Part shown: piece after piece, positions 1-11,900 of the stretch | Position numbering within the stretch: position 1 is the first letter of the stretch | How the letters are laid out: each line of letters begins with the position of its first letter | Origin: Mesaphorura yosii | Lineage: Eukaryota > Arthropoda > Collembola > Poduromorpha > Tullbergiidae | Length of the DNA stretch: 64,000 nucleotides | Reading direction: 5' to 3' | Assembly (NCBI GenBank): GCA_009869945.1 | Contig: WIXG01000041.1 | Coordinates: 275,737 to 339,736, forward strand | Translations under genes and position numbers: made by a program | Notes under the pieces: model-generated | Told to the model about the DNA's origin: nothing | What the model saw: only the letters and a program-made list of their open reading frames with translations | Database searches by the model: none

Positions 1-1249
1 TGCTGACATGTGCGCTCTGCGACGCGATATTCAAAGTGTCCGACTTTTACTTTTGTAGTTGTCTCGTTGACTTGCAAACTCGTTGACTCGTTATGAGACA
101 ATTGAGATTTGGTTTGAAATGGCGACACAAAAAATCAAGGGCAGGTCATATTCAGATGGAGAAATAAAAGAAAGACTCTGTCGGACGTCGTTGTGTTAGT
201 GTATGTGAACTGAGACGAAATCAGGAGGCAAGTTGAGAGCCTCGTGCTTTATCAGAGCAATGCAATGCAATGTGAGAGCGAAACGAAAACGACGAGGAAT
301 GGAGTGGAGAAGAGGAAGAACTTTTACTCAACCCTGCTCGAAATACTCACATTGTCAATGCTGCTGCTGCACAGAGGTGAAGGCACAAGACAGAGTGCAG
401 AAACTTGCGTAGCCTCGCTCGTTCCCACCACCGCACCGAAAAAGACAGACGGGATTTTTGGTTTCTGTCTTGCCTGCCTTCACTTTGCTCTCAACTTCTC
501 AATGACGACGATAATGTTTAGAGGCCATGCAAGTTGCATGTGTGAGTTACTGTTACTGCTGTTTTGCTGTTTAGGAATCTGCTCGGTTTTTGCCTTGTTA
601 TTAGCGAATCACGACTTCAAGAACGATGCGGCTCGCGGGCCGCGTCCAGGCCCAAACCCGCAAAGCAAAGCAAATCAGGCGCCCCTTACAAGCAAGGCGC
701 TATTCGTAACCCGCGCCCGCTACGGATGGCTCTCCTGGCGTCTTCCGTAATGCAGCGCGTATAACAACATTAATTCGGTGGTATAAAAATATAAAACTAT
801 GCACTGGCTTCCTTCCTTCCTCAGTTTCATCTTTCTTGGGCTCGTGCTTGTCTTTATTTTTATGCTCTTTGCCTCGTGCACAGTAAACTAAACCATTATG
901 TAATATATGCAGAATGTATTTTTATTATTTCGTACTCCTCACAACATTTTATGCTGTGCCTGGCCATTGCGACGCAGCCCAGGCAGCCATGACAATGAGC
1001 ATTAGGTGCAATAATGTGGTGAAACCTGCTTTTGTCGCGCAGTATTAGTAAAACAAAAACAACTTAAAAAGTCGACTTTTAATCGGTTCAACATTATTTT
1101 ATGAACCGTTTTGTAGTATTTCGTCATTTCACGTGTTTAGTGTTAAGGTACAGTTTTGTACGCGTTTTTAGACGTTTAACCCTTCTCACATTAAGATTTT
1201 CCGAACGGAATAACGCAAAGCATGCCCGTCATCGCATCGTCTCGGTCTC
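1..1249. other. Non-coding flank, no gene recognised
   Basis: I recognise no gene here. The longest open frame (244-750, + strand) resembles no protein family I know, and its product is a mix of low-complexity and hydrophobic runs typical of chance translation. A short GCAAT tandem lies near 257-272 and a GC-rich patch near 625-740. It could be intergenic or part of a long intron of a gene outside the window. Confidence 0.5.
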
Positions 1250-1657
1250 ACAAGGAGATGTCACGAGGTGCGTGCGCCACCTATACATCTTGAAGGGTAC
1301 GCTGAAAAATGGTTACAGTAAAATTTTTAGAACTAAGAGATGGATCTTCGAATTTTAAAGTGAGGTTGAAGTTTTCGTTACAGTGCCTTTATTAATGGCT
1401 AGCCGGCCTTCGGCCGGGGTTTGTTTCTCGGGCAGGGGGCCCTTGTTTTCAATGAACTGCAGCGCTGAACGTCGTTTAGTTTCTGTATTTACACAGCACA
1501 TATAAAGTTGTGCTGTACAGACAGACAGACATCAAGAACATTAAAGGGGGCAGGATTTGAACAACTAAAAATTTTACTGTAACAATTTTTCAGCGTACCC
1601 TTCAAGGTGTATAGGTGGCGACCTGAATCTCGATACGCACCTCGTGACATCTCCTTG
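1250..1657. repeat. Fold-back inverted repeat element (arms of about 80-90 bases)
   Basis: The left arm at about 1250-1331 reappears as its reverse complement at about 1566-1657. Both arms contain the blocks CAAGGAGATGTCACGAGGTG, GCCACCTATACA and TTGAAGGGTACGCTGAAAAA, ending in a shared run TACAGTAAAATTTTTAG. The right arm carries about 15 extra bases between the first and second blocks, and there are only a few single-base differences elsewhere. The loop of about 230 bases (1332-1565) contains a perfect small hairpin, CCGGCC-TTC-GGCCGG, at 1403-1417. No open frame in it looks like a transposase, and I did not find a clear target-site duplication. It fits a fold-back or MITE-like non-autonomous element, or an inverted duplication able to give a hairpin RNA if transcribed. 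Confidence 0.8.
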
Positions 1658-4320
1658 TTAGTCAGCAGTTATGTCTTTGTCCCACACAGCAACAGCAGCA
1701 GCTCGCGTATGATTGATGAACGTGAGTTTAATTCAGGTAGCACAGTGCTGCGGTGCGGTGAATGGTGATGGGTGATTGTCTGGCGTGTGGACTAGGCAAG
1801 CATTAAATCTATTTCTGATGTTCAATTTCCTCTGTATTTTTTACGTCTTTGTCTGCCTCCCTTTCTCATCAACACCCGCACATCTCAACACAGTACAGCA
1901 CGGCAGCAAATTACAAATTGCAATTGAAAACAGAAATTAAGCGATCAAGATACCAAATACGCCACGAACGATGTCGACGGTGTTCGATGATTGCGACTCG
2001 AAAACAACAACAAATTAGCTCTGAGTTCTTAATTGGGGTGTTTCATGGTCGTAAAAGTTAATTCTCATGTTTACTTTACAAAATGGTTGTACTAATCCAC
2101 AAACTGGCGCACAGAAGCCAGCCAACCAAAACCAAAATAGAAACCAAGACAAGACCAACTTATTTCGAAGTCTTCGACCGCTCGCTCTTCCGCTCGTTGT
2201 GTGGTTTTACCACATTTTGGGAAACATAATTAGGATAATAACGATCCTCAACGGGCTCTCCGATTGGGATTCAGATTTGATTTGTGTTGATCTTGATTTC
2301 ATTTGGAGATGACCACGCGGAGAATGAAGCTGGAGCGGCGAGTGGAAGTGGAAGCAAGGCAATTACAAGCCACTTGATGAAAGTGCATCGCAAGCCAGCG
2401 CCGAGAAGTCATTTATCCGAGATCGAGATTCAAAGGATTGACATCGCTGCTGGTCGGCTATTGTCTCCTCTCGTGAAGCAGGTAAAGCAGTAGACGGCGA
2501 CGGCGAAGAGAGCGTAGCATTTTGCCGCTCGTAACCTCAAACGAATGTGGACAATTCACAATCTATCTTTTCTATCAATCTCACATCGCATCACGCGCCG
2601 TACCGTACTCACTTTCTTCGTGCATTCCCTCCGCAGAAGCAGAATACATTATTTGATAGATGTGAATTTGTTTCCACTCCTCGTGATCTCGATATTAGTC
2701 GGCCTCTAATCAAGTTTCATCGTCCTCTCCTTTCCCTCCTTCCCTGTTTTCATCGTGCGCCACACGTTTTTTGCACAATTTCTACTCTGTGATGCAAGCG
2801 CACAATGGGCCGCGCAAGACGAAGGGAGACAAGTTGACGGAGAAAAGAGAAGAGACGACGGACGACGACAATGAGACGCTGATGCTGAAAGCGATCGGTG
2901 GCTGTGATGCATACGCATCCGATCGCGTCGTCCTCGTCTCGTGCACATGGAAAATACGAAAAGAGAAAGGAGCACAAGCAAATAGCAAAGTGATGCGTTC
3001 TGCGTCCTTTTCCTCGTCGCGTCATCCACTTTCTTCCTTTGCAGATCACAATAATGGGACGAGGATGACGACGACGACGACGGCAAAGAGCAGCGAGCAT
3101 TACAAACAAAAAGATGCGGCACAGCGGCCCTGACTCCGCCGTCGAAAATGATGACACGCGAATTGAGTTGATTATTGTGGGTGTACTTTCGCTGTACTCC
3201 TGCATAATGAAATAACATGATGATCGTGATCTTACTAGCATGGCTAATGCATTTCGGCAATGACTGCAACGTCCGGGTGGCGAATTAATTTATATTTCGA
3301 GATAAAATTTGACTTTGACTCGATTCCCGTTTTGAGACATAAACCGCGTGTGAATGCAGTGTGCAACTTCCACCCCTTCTCTTAAGAAGAAATTGAGCAA
3401 TTCGCATACGTACGCGCATGCAAATGAGCGGAGATTACCATTACCACCCTTTTCCTCATCCCATCTTGACACAGCCGACCTTCAAAGAAGAAAGAACTCA
3501 CTCACTTTGTCGCTACCCGCGAGCCGCTACTCAGTGCAACGCTGCGCTATGCGAGTGACCTTGAAATTACGGTTACTAATTAAGGTAAGCAGATTAGTTT
3601 TAGTGTTGCGGGGCGGGCGAGGAATGCGGCGCCTGAAGGCAGCAATGACTCAGATCACGGCATTTGGCATTACAAGTCGGATTACGGCTCTCGCGCATTT
3701 TGTACCGGATGTACATCGCGAGATGGTACGCTACAAGCCATTGAAGGGGGCAAAGATGAGGCTCAGACGGACAGTGCAAGACACTGAAAAGGCGATGAAG
3801 ATTCTCATCTGTCCGTTCCGAATTGCGCACGGCGGCCGTTAAACTGCTGATTTATGACCCCGTCTCTCAAAACGAACCCCATTCGAGAGAATCGTTAATT
3901 AAAATTACGACTGCTAATATCTTCTGCCCGGGCCAGTATGACTGCTGCCACGTCAATAAAATATTTCCAAGGTCTCCTTCGCCGAGCCGCCCTAAACTGC
4001 CCAGTTGAGTGCACACTCGAGTGGACAAAATCACCGCAGGACATTAGAAACACAGAAAACGGAATGCAGGAGCAATGAAACGGGTAATGAAGCAAGGCCG
4101 AAGATGAAATAGTGACAACACATGCAAATCGTGTGGAAGTGGAATGAAGACATTACGCATTTACTCTCCGACGTGAATCGAATTAAAAAATTGATTCCAC
4201 CATAATTAAGGTGCTCGTGAATGATCAACCCAATTAATTCATAGGCGTAAATTGCCGTCCATCGCATTCCTCGAGTAGCTGTTGCATTGCCGGTGTCTGT
4301 GTCGGTGTAGCGATTAGATT

Positions 4321-4353
4321 GAGATTGATTGATTGAGATTGATTGATTGAGAG
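4321..4353. repeat. GATT-rich simple repeat
   Basis: Two near-identical copies of GAGATTGATTGATT lie in tandem. It is a simple sequence repeat in non-coding DNA. Confidence 0.6.
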
Positions 4354-5933
4354 GCGGATCATGATCACCCATCATCATTATGAATGACATTAAAAGTGCG
4401 CAAGGCAGTTTAATGAAAGGGGCGGACTGCCCAAACGCCAAACGTCAATGCCATGCCAGGGTGTTGTTTGAACGCAGAGATGACACGGAACACGGGTTCA
4501 ATCTCAGACTCTTACAATCGTAATGGTGGAGTGCAGGTAATAATTTGTATGGCACAAGTGGAAAATTTACAGCAGGCTTTTAAAAAGTTGTAAAAATGTG
4601 GATAATCATACGTTACACGATTCTGGTGCACAAAAACAAGCCTACAGCTACGAGGCAGCAGCAGAAGATGAAGAAGGATGCGTGCGCACACGAGCTGGGG
4701 TTTGTGTACCAAAAGTCATAATAAATTGGATAATTCCGGTTTGACCTCACATCAACAGCAGCAGGCCGCTGAAGGAAAGATTTCGCCCAATTCCTCGCAG
4801 AAGGAATGGAATGCACAAGCGGATTTGCGAATTGCATTCTGCATTCCTCAGCCCCCTTAATTTGTTCATAATTTGCATTATTTATTTGCTCGTCATCGTC
4901 CGTGTGCGGGCCAAGATAAAATTGACATGTGCGATTTGCACTTAGTTTGCATTGTTGCAAATGGCCTAGGCCGACAGTGCCAACACTGCACAATTCCACA
5001 TTCCATCTCATGCCATTGTTTCGCGCGCCGTAAACGCAAACGCCTTAATTTTCTCATTATAATCTTAACGGAGCCTCCTTGCCAAGTGCCTCATCAACGC
5101 CAACGAGCGCCTCACAAGTGCAATAATTGAACTTGTCAATTTTCGCTCGAGCTTCGCATTCGGCAACGACAGCCTTGTAAATTGGCAATCATGATCGGCG
5201 ATTGCGCATTCTTGGCGAATCAAACTAGTTTAGTTGCTGCAGAAAGTGCCAGGCCACGAACTATGTACGCGTCCGGCCTATGGCTACCTGTTTTCGCACT
5301 TCGCATATTTACGCTCAAATGCCCAATGAAAGCGGTCGCTCATAAGCCAAGTCTTCTGGCTTGGCTACTTGTTCAGTGATCAACTTGTAATTAAATGTAT
5401 GGTGATATGAAGATACAAAGTATTAATGAGATCATTCACTTTCACAAATGCTTCGCGGCCGGCCGGATGGAATTGCACGCAGAAAATTACGTCGTAGGCG
5501 AGATTGTGTTCAATGTGGCCATGTCGCCTTGCAAGGTCGTATTTATGTGCACATAGACTTTGCTTTTACGGCAAAAATGTTAACGCAACTGGCCGGAACT
5601 TTTTCTTCGCAAAGTGAATCAGATTGGGCACGCGCACACGTAGCGCGAGAAATGCTTGGAATTCGGCGTAATGCGATTACAGGCCACGCTAATAGTATTT
5701 AAATGCGCTACAGGAATTAATTTCATAGCGCGGACGGTCATCACGCAGGAGCAGCAGCACAATGCAAAGTAAAGTATTGTACAACAATTTTTCAGACGTA
5801 AAAGAGAAAAAGAGCATAAATTAGCATAATTTTGTAGTAGTGTGTAATTCTGTTGCCCAAAGTGCATAATAGGAATATTACGTGATTGCGATTGCAGAAG
5901 TGGACAAACTACATTTCTCAGGCCATGTACTTA

Positions 5934-5949
5934 TACGTACGTACGTACG
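5934..5949. repeat. TACG tetranucleotide repeat
   Basis: About four copies of TACG lie in tandem. Shorter copies of the same palindromic unit appear near 30115, 55258 and 58760. Confidence 0.6.
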
Positions 5950-8900
5950 AGTGCGGATGGAATTAATGTAAACCTGTGCTGAAAGTAGTTTGTTGCCTGA
6001 ATGCATTCACGAGCGAACAACGTCCTTGAGGAGGTCACGATTTCATTTTTTGAGGTCAATATCCGGGCAGGGTGTTCTAGAATGCAGGCACAACGCAAAA
6101 ACCAATTTGAGTAAATATCCTCAACAACATCAACAATCAGCCCAGCACGCAGCAAGCAGCAACCCTGACACTGATCCTGCCTGCGTGCACACGAAAGTAC
6201 GAGCTGGCTTACAGCAACAAGGCGTCAAGCACACAAATTAAAACCAAAATGAAAATATGCCAACGTAACACCTTTTTAATCATCCCCCGAAATGAAATGT
6301 CATTTATCGCCCGTATAAACGCAATAAAATGAAAATTTTTTATGCTCTCCTCAGATTACATGCAAAATTGTAAGTTTACTTTTCTCGTTCTCGTTCTGGC
6401 CCTCCTCGCCTGACACATCCGTGTTGATGTTGATTATGTCATGCGTGCCTGTGCGTGAACGGGATTAAAAAACCCGTACGCATAATTTCAAGGAGGAGAA
6501 CGACCGCGATATGATGGACCCATTGCACAGAATCTGGATCCATGCCATGCTGCTGCAGCATTGAGCGGCGGTGGAGTAGGATGCGCTCGTGAAGCCAAAC
6601 GCACACAGATCATTATTGGCAACATGTTAAATGTCATAAAACCATCAACATCTTTCAAATTATAATAAAAATCACTTTCCTCCTGTCCAGGCAATAATTT
6701 CCGCTCAACGCTTAGAAGCATCAACATATCGCGGAATTAATGATCTGAAAAGTGCAGTAAATTTGGAGTTTTATGAGATTCCAGATGTGAGGTAAAACGA
6801 AGCACCGACCGAACCAGTTCGGCAATGCAGATAATTGGCTTCGATTTGTTCACCGAGCAGTAAACCCGAAAAGAACGAGCGACTGCCAATTTTGCTGCGG
6901 AAATGAAACGGGAGCCGATCGGGCACACCTTTGCCTTGTACTCGTGTCGAATTAGTCTCTCTAATAAAAATCTATTGGTGTCCTCGTGTTCATTCGATGG
7001 TCGTCAAAATTCGTCGCGGGGTCGTGCACACAAGCAGCCTACGCACTGGGCACATTTTGTACTTGCGAAATGCCAGGGCTTTGTTTGCAACCGCTCGGAA
7101 TAATTTCCCATGTATGTGCATGGTGCCCGCTCTAAATTTGAATAGCTTCCTGTTCGCATTATGGGACCGATCTCATAATTCAGCGTCGGGACGGGAAGAA
7201 AAGATTTCCCGCTGCATAGCATTAACGTCGGCTCGTCTACTCTCTAATAACATAAACCACAAAAATTTACTGGCGGAAAAAACATTATTCCTGTCTCTCA
7301 CACTTCCGTCTCTTTTCTCTGCATCAATCGTGATCTGGAAAATAAAACCCTCCCCTTGTCACTGTATCCCGAACGAGCCTGATTATGCATAGGATGAAGA
7401 TCGTAATCAACATCGCATTAATCTAATGGAGATTCGGTTTTATGGACCAAAATTGCAAAATGGCGCTCGAATTTGAATTAAATACGCATCATTTGCAGAT
7501 TAAATGGCGGTGGGCAGGGCTCAGAGATCGTATTCCAGGAAAATCCTTCGCCCAGCGCCAATGTCGTAGTAAAAGTGTGCAATTAGCGTAATTATTATTC
7601 TGTGATTCGTACTTCTTTCTATGCCGGATAAATTCATAAAAGCAATAAAAAGTGCAGGCTCCTTCACATAAACTTGTTCTATTTTTCTAAAAGTTGAAAA
7701 TGTTTTCGTTTACAAGTCTCGTAATCTGTCTGCCGCCACTATTTAGGAAAAATTGTCGCCGTCGCTTTCTTTTCTCCGATTGTCTTTCCCGATCTTAGCG
7801 CTCTAGTTTATAATGTTTATAATCCCTCCGTATGAGCCTGAGCCTTTTTACTTAATTTGCTTTTTTATTGCCGCAGAAACCTAAACATGCGAGAGCAGAG
7901 CTAGACTGGAGTATATATTTAATATTATATATGAGGTCGTTACACAATTCAGCAAGTCAACAGTCATCTTCATTTCCTACTTGTATCTATTCACACGAAA
8001 CTGGGATGGCTCGGTCTGCTAAGAAACAGCGTATAAATCATTTGGTCCTTAAGTTCTCTATTTTCGGAGCGATACAAAGAACTGGCCGTAGTAGTCACAG
8101 TCCATAAGTCCAAGCACTTTCATCTCAAGCTAACCAGCACCATTTTCGCTGCTTGCAAAAATGTATACACTAATATTGTTGTCTCACATTGTCCGCTTGT
8201 GTTCTCCCATTTGATTTATATGTGAGACGATTTTACTTGGCCGGCGACTTTTGCGCACAAATGAGAAATGACAGGCTCGCAATGAGGAGCCGGTCGGCCG
8301 CGTTTTTTCCCGAGCCTACCTCTTCTTCTGCGACAGCCAGTTTAGGCCCACATTTTTCTTCATTATGTCATATGCACTTAAATATCCGCTAGAACTTTCA
8401 TGAATATCTAGCATTTAGCGAGTACAAATTAACGGAAAACAACTCCACGAGACGATACGAAACGCTCCGGCAACACAATTGAAATTATACAAGGGCCTAT
8501 GGAGAGTCTAATTATTTGGTCAGGGAATAAATCACTATCACTTTGCCGATTCCCTTTCTCTCGCCGCATGCTTTGACTTTGGACACGGTCGTGTTCAATT
8601 ACCATAAAAGTGTGTCCGCATGGACGCAGATAAATTAATTGGGATACGAAATGAGTTGAGTTGCTTACCAGACCCATTGGTAGTCGTAGACTCACGGCGG
8701 AGGTCGACTCCACAGTTCCAGGAAGAAGAAAATTGGTTCCACCTCCACGGGCTCGAGAATATGCAAATGGGCAAACCCAAAGTTGTCGTCCTCACAGTCA
8801 CAGTTTGAGCTTCAGTTCACTGCTGCGGTCAGATTCCAAAATTAGTGCTGGTTCCTCTCGACGAGACGTGAATCGTGTAGTTTGTTCCGCAATTCCCGTG

Positions 8901-11900
8901 TATCACTGCCGAGTCAAAATAAACAGAGTCATCATGTTCAGTCATTGAAACCACGAATGATTCAAAGCGCGCACAAACACTTGGCATTCGTTAAGCACGT
9001 TTCATTTATCGAAATTTTAATTAATAGATTCAGTAATTAAAATTACTCAAAGGGAAACTGCAACCGTTCATCTCGGCTCAACAACGGCTTACGGCGTCTT
9101 GGAAGAAGCGTGAATGACGGAGGGACGTGTGCGTGCCCGACACTCATAAACCACACACGAACTCATCTTATAATTATTTAATGGGAGGCTATCGCTGTTA
9201 TTAAGCGCAAGCACCGGAAGGAAGAAGCGCAGGCAGATCCTAGCACATTATGCATCATGCTGACGTGTAATTAAACATTCAAACCGTTCGCGCAAGAGTT
9301 TTGTGCACTGAATTCGAGATTAAGTTGCTCCCGCACTCAATAATTAACTCTGAATTTTATTGCCATTCGTGCATTATTCATTAGCAACGTAATTACGATT
9401 ATGGCCATAATTAATTAGTACAGGGGCAATAAAATCAGTTCGGGCAGGAGTCAAGGTGAATGGGGTTGACGGCAAATGGCAACGGATTTGATTTTTCTTG
9501 GCCCGTAATTAAATGCGGGGTTCATCGTCTCTTGGCTGATGGCTGGTATTTATTTATACTACTACATTGTTATTGTAGCGAGATCCAAGTCTGTCTCGAC
9601 TGGTGATATTGACCTACACCAGAAAATTGTCGGCACGACTCCAGATGACTTTCACCCAAGTGGCAGTGTGGCCAAATGCCGTGCAGTGCACGAGAAGAGT
9701 AACAATGGGCCGGCGCCAGGAAATGCAATTCGTGATCGTGAGTCGTGAATGAAGAGATGAAAATATAATTTGGGGGAAGAAGCAGGGAAAAAGTTGGACG
9801 TGAGATGAGCCAACAAACTGGCATGGCACGCTACTGCACTGTCTGGCAAGCAATGGTTGACAGATATTTGATGATCTCAAGCAACATAGTCTCAGTTTTC
9901 GGAGGCCGGGGCCTACTGCCATATTCTATTGGCAATTGAGTCGAGTTTCCTGACCACACACAACTCACACGCACCAAATTTTTGGAATAAAAACTTTTTT
10001 CGCAGAATTTGCTGGCATCGCTGACCAAAACAAAGTTAACCCACATTTTCTGCTTCGAATCGAACCGAAGCAAAATGCCAGGACGCGGCGCGTCGGCTTG
10101 GCGCTTGTCAGTGCCAGTGTTTGAGTTGGCCAACTGCTCAGCCAGCTTGGAACCACAACAAGCCCTAACGAAGCATTAACCTTAAAATACACGGTGGAAG
10201 AAAATGCAGATGCCCTTTACGCAGCGCCGAGTCAAGTTCAAGAAAGGCCAGCTCACAGGTAGACTAATTTATGCTAATTAAGTACGCATTATACGTATTA
10301 ACATGAAATTGATAGATTATCGCATTTCTGGTTTCAGTGCATGCACGCACAAAACATTCCGGCCTCATGGTTCAAGTCAAGTTCAATTTTTTACTGACCA
10401 TATAAGCCGAGCAAAGTGCAAAAGTCTTGGTGAAGTTGAAGCCGCTTACGCAGTTATGAAATATGATGCACAGAACTCATCATCATCATAATTACAATCA
10501 CAAACTTTGTTCTTGCGGTACTGCTGCAGTGGCCGGCCAGTCAGCCACTGCGCGCCGATGTAAGATTCCTCAGCCGACATTTAATTAATCGTTATTGGGG
10601 GTCTTTTCTCTTAACTGCGATTTCATAACTCTCGAACTTGTTTTGTAGGCAACTGCATGCAAGGCGCACTGCGGAAGATGAGCTCTCGCCTTATTAAACG
10701 GTCGTAAAAATGTTGAGAGGTGGAAGCAATGCATAAATCTGAAATATGAGGCAAGAGACGAACGACCAACGCGCGAGCAACAAACTGAAGTGAATTAGTG
10801 ATTTAATTCACCCCGCCTTTCTTGTATTATGTATTTGCATGAAAGCTGTCATTAGGAGCAAGTTTGCGGAATTTTAGCTGGTGTAAATTGCGTGAGTCCA
10901 CGTGCCACACCATGCCTCATCGTGCTGTCATAAAACCGACCGCTCACACCTGAGAGAAAAGTGGCACATCCTTTTACCTTTACCAGATTCCTCACCGTTG
11001 TCGTCATCGTCATCGACTGAATGCTATGCTAATATGCAAATTCGAGTATGCATCTTCATACGTAAAATATGATGTTAGAAAGTCCAACGGCGGACTCACC
11101 AAAAGAAAAACAAAGGACGACGCCAGGATTCTGTCTGACCTCAGCAGCTTCGCCACTGCAACAACAACGCGATGAGAGCGATTGGCAACTTTTTTTCTTA
11201 TCTCATAATTTCTTCATTTTTAAATAAATTACGAGTTCATATTTTCTGTATTGATTAGCAAGGCAAGGGCAGGGCTGGCCGGCTGTGCCGAGTGGTTGAT
11301 AACACGTTACCTTGTTACAAGCTAAAACCTGAATGCGTATGCGTACGAGTACAAGGTTAAGAAGAAAAGTTATGTAAGACTTGTACGGATAATTAATACA
11401 CGACCAATGTCCGTATTCCGTATCGTATGACATCGCATTATTCAAGGCATGGACGGTTAGGGCAAGAAACCTGTCAAAGCCAAATACTGCCGAAATCAGA
11501 AACCAGTTTCATGCGACCACGGAGCCAAGCGAGGAACAGCGCGGCGAGGAGTTGCACCAGTTTCCTGCGCGCAGTTCCAGTGCCTCAGCCTCTAAAATTA
11601 TGAAATCCTGCGATTGCATTGCCCCCAAATACGTAAATGCCTGGCTGAATATTGCCATTGAACCGTGTACTCTCTCGGTAATTGAGTTTCTACTTTTACA
11701 TGTGAACCAGACAAATGCAGTAAGCTAAACGGCAATTCGTTCTCTGATCAAATAATAATCATAATTATATGGCTGGGCTCTCTTTTTTATAACGCATACG
11801 TTAATTATACGTTTGGTTCGTCTTGAACGCCCCGGCACAAGCCAAGCGACTACAATCACAGCCGAGCGCAGGCGGACTGGTCAGTCTGGTCTCTGGCTGC

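Noticed and set aside
244..750. 168-codon plus-strand ORF
   Set aside because: No recognisable domain and no matching splice structure; the composition shifts along its length as expected from chance reading.
1548..1563. Minus-strand GTTCAAATCCTGCCCCC resembling a tRNA T-arm / B box
   Set aside because: No matching A box, acceptor stem or anticodon arm at the right distance; it lies in the loop of the fold-back element.
2706..3269. 187-codon minus-strand ORF with overlapping ORFs in other frames and on the plus strand
   Set aside because: Several frames on both strands are open at once, the product has low-complexity serine runs and no family resemblance. The segment is stop-poor rather than coding.
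8595..8801. Minus-strand open frame ending at a GTAAGC donor
   Set aside because: No family resemblance, and the opposite strand is open over the same bases; no partner exons.
9661..9680. TGGCAGTGTGG resembling the start of miR-34
   Set aside because: Only about the first 11 bases match, the remainder differs, and I see no proper precursor hairpin.
10204..10260. ATG followed by a short frame (MQMPFTQRRVKFKKGQL) and a GTAGAC donor, possible first exon
   Set aside because: No compatible downstream exon was found and the donor is weak.
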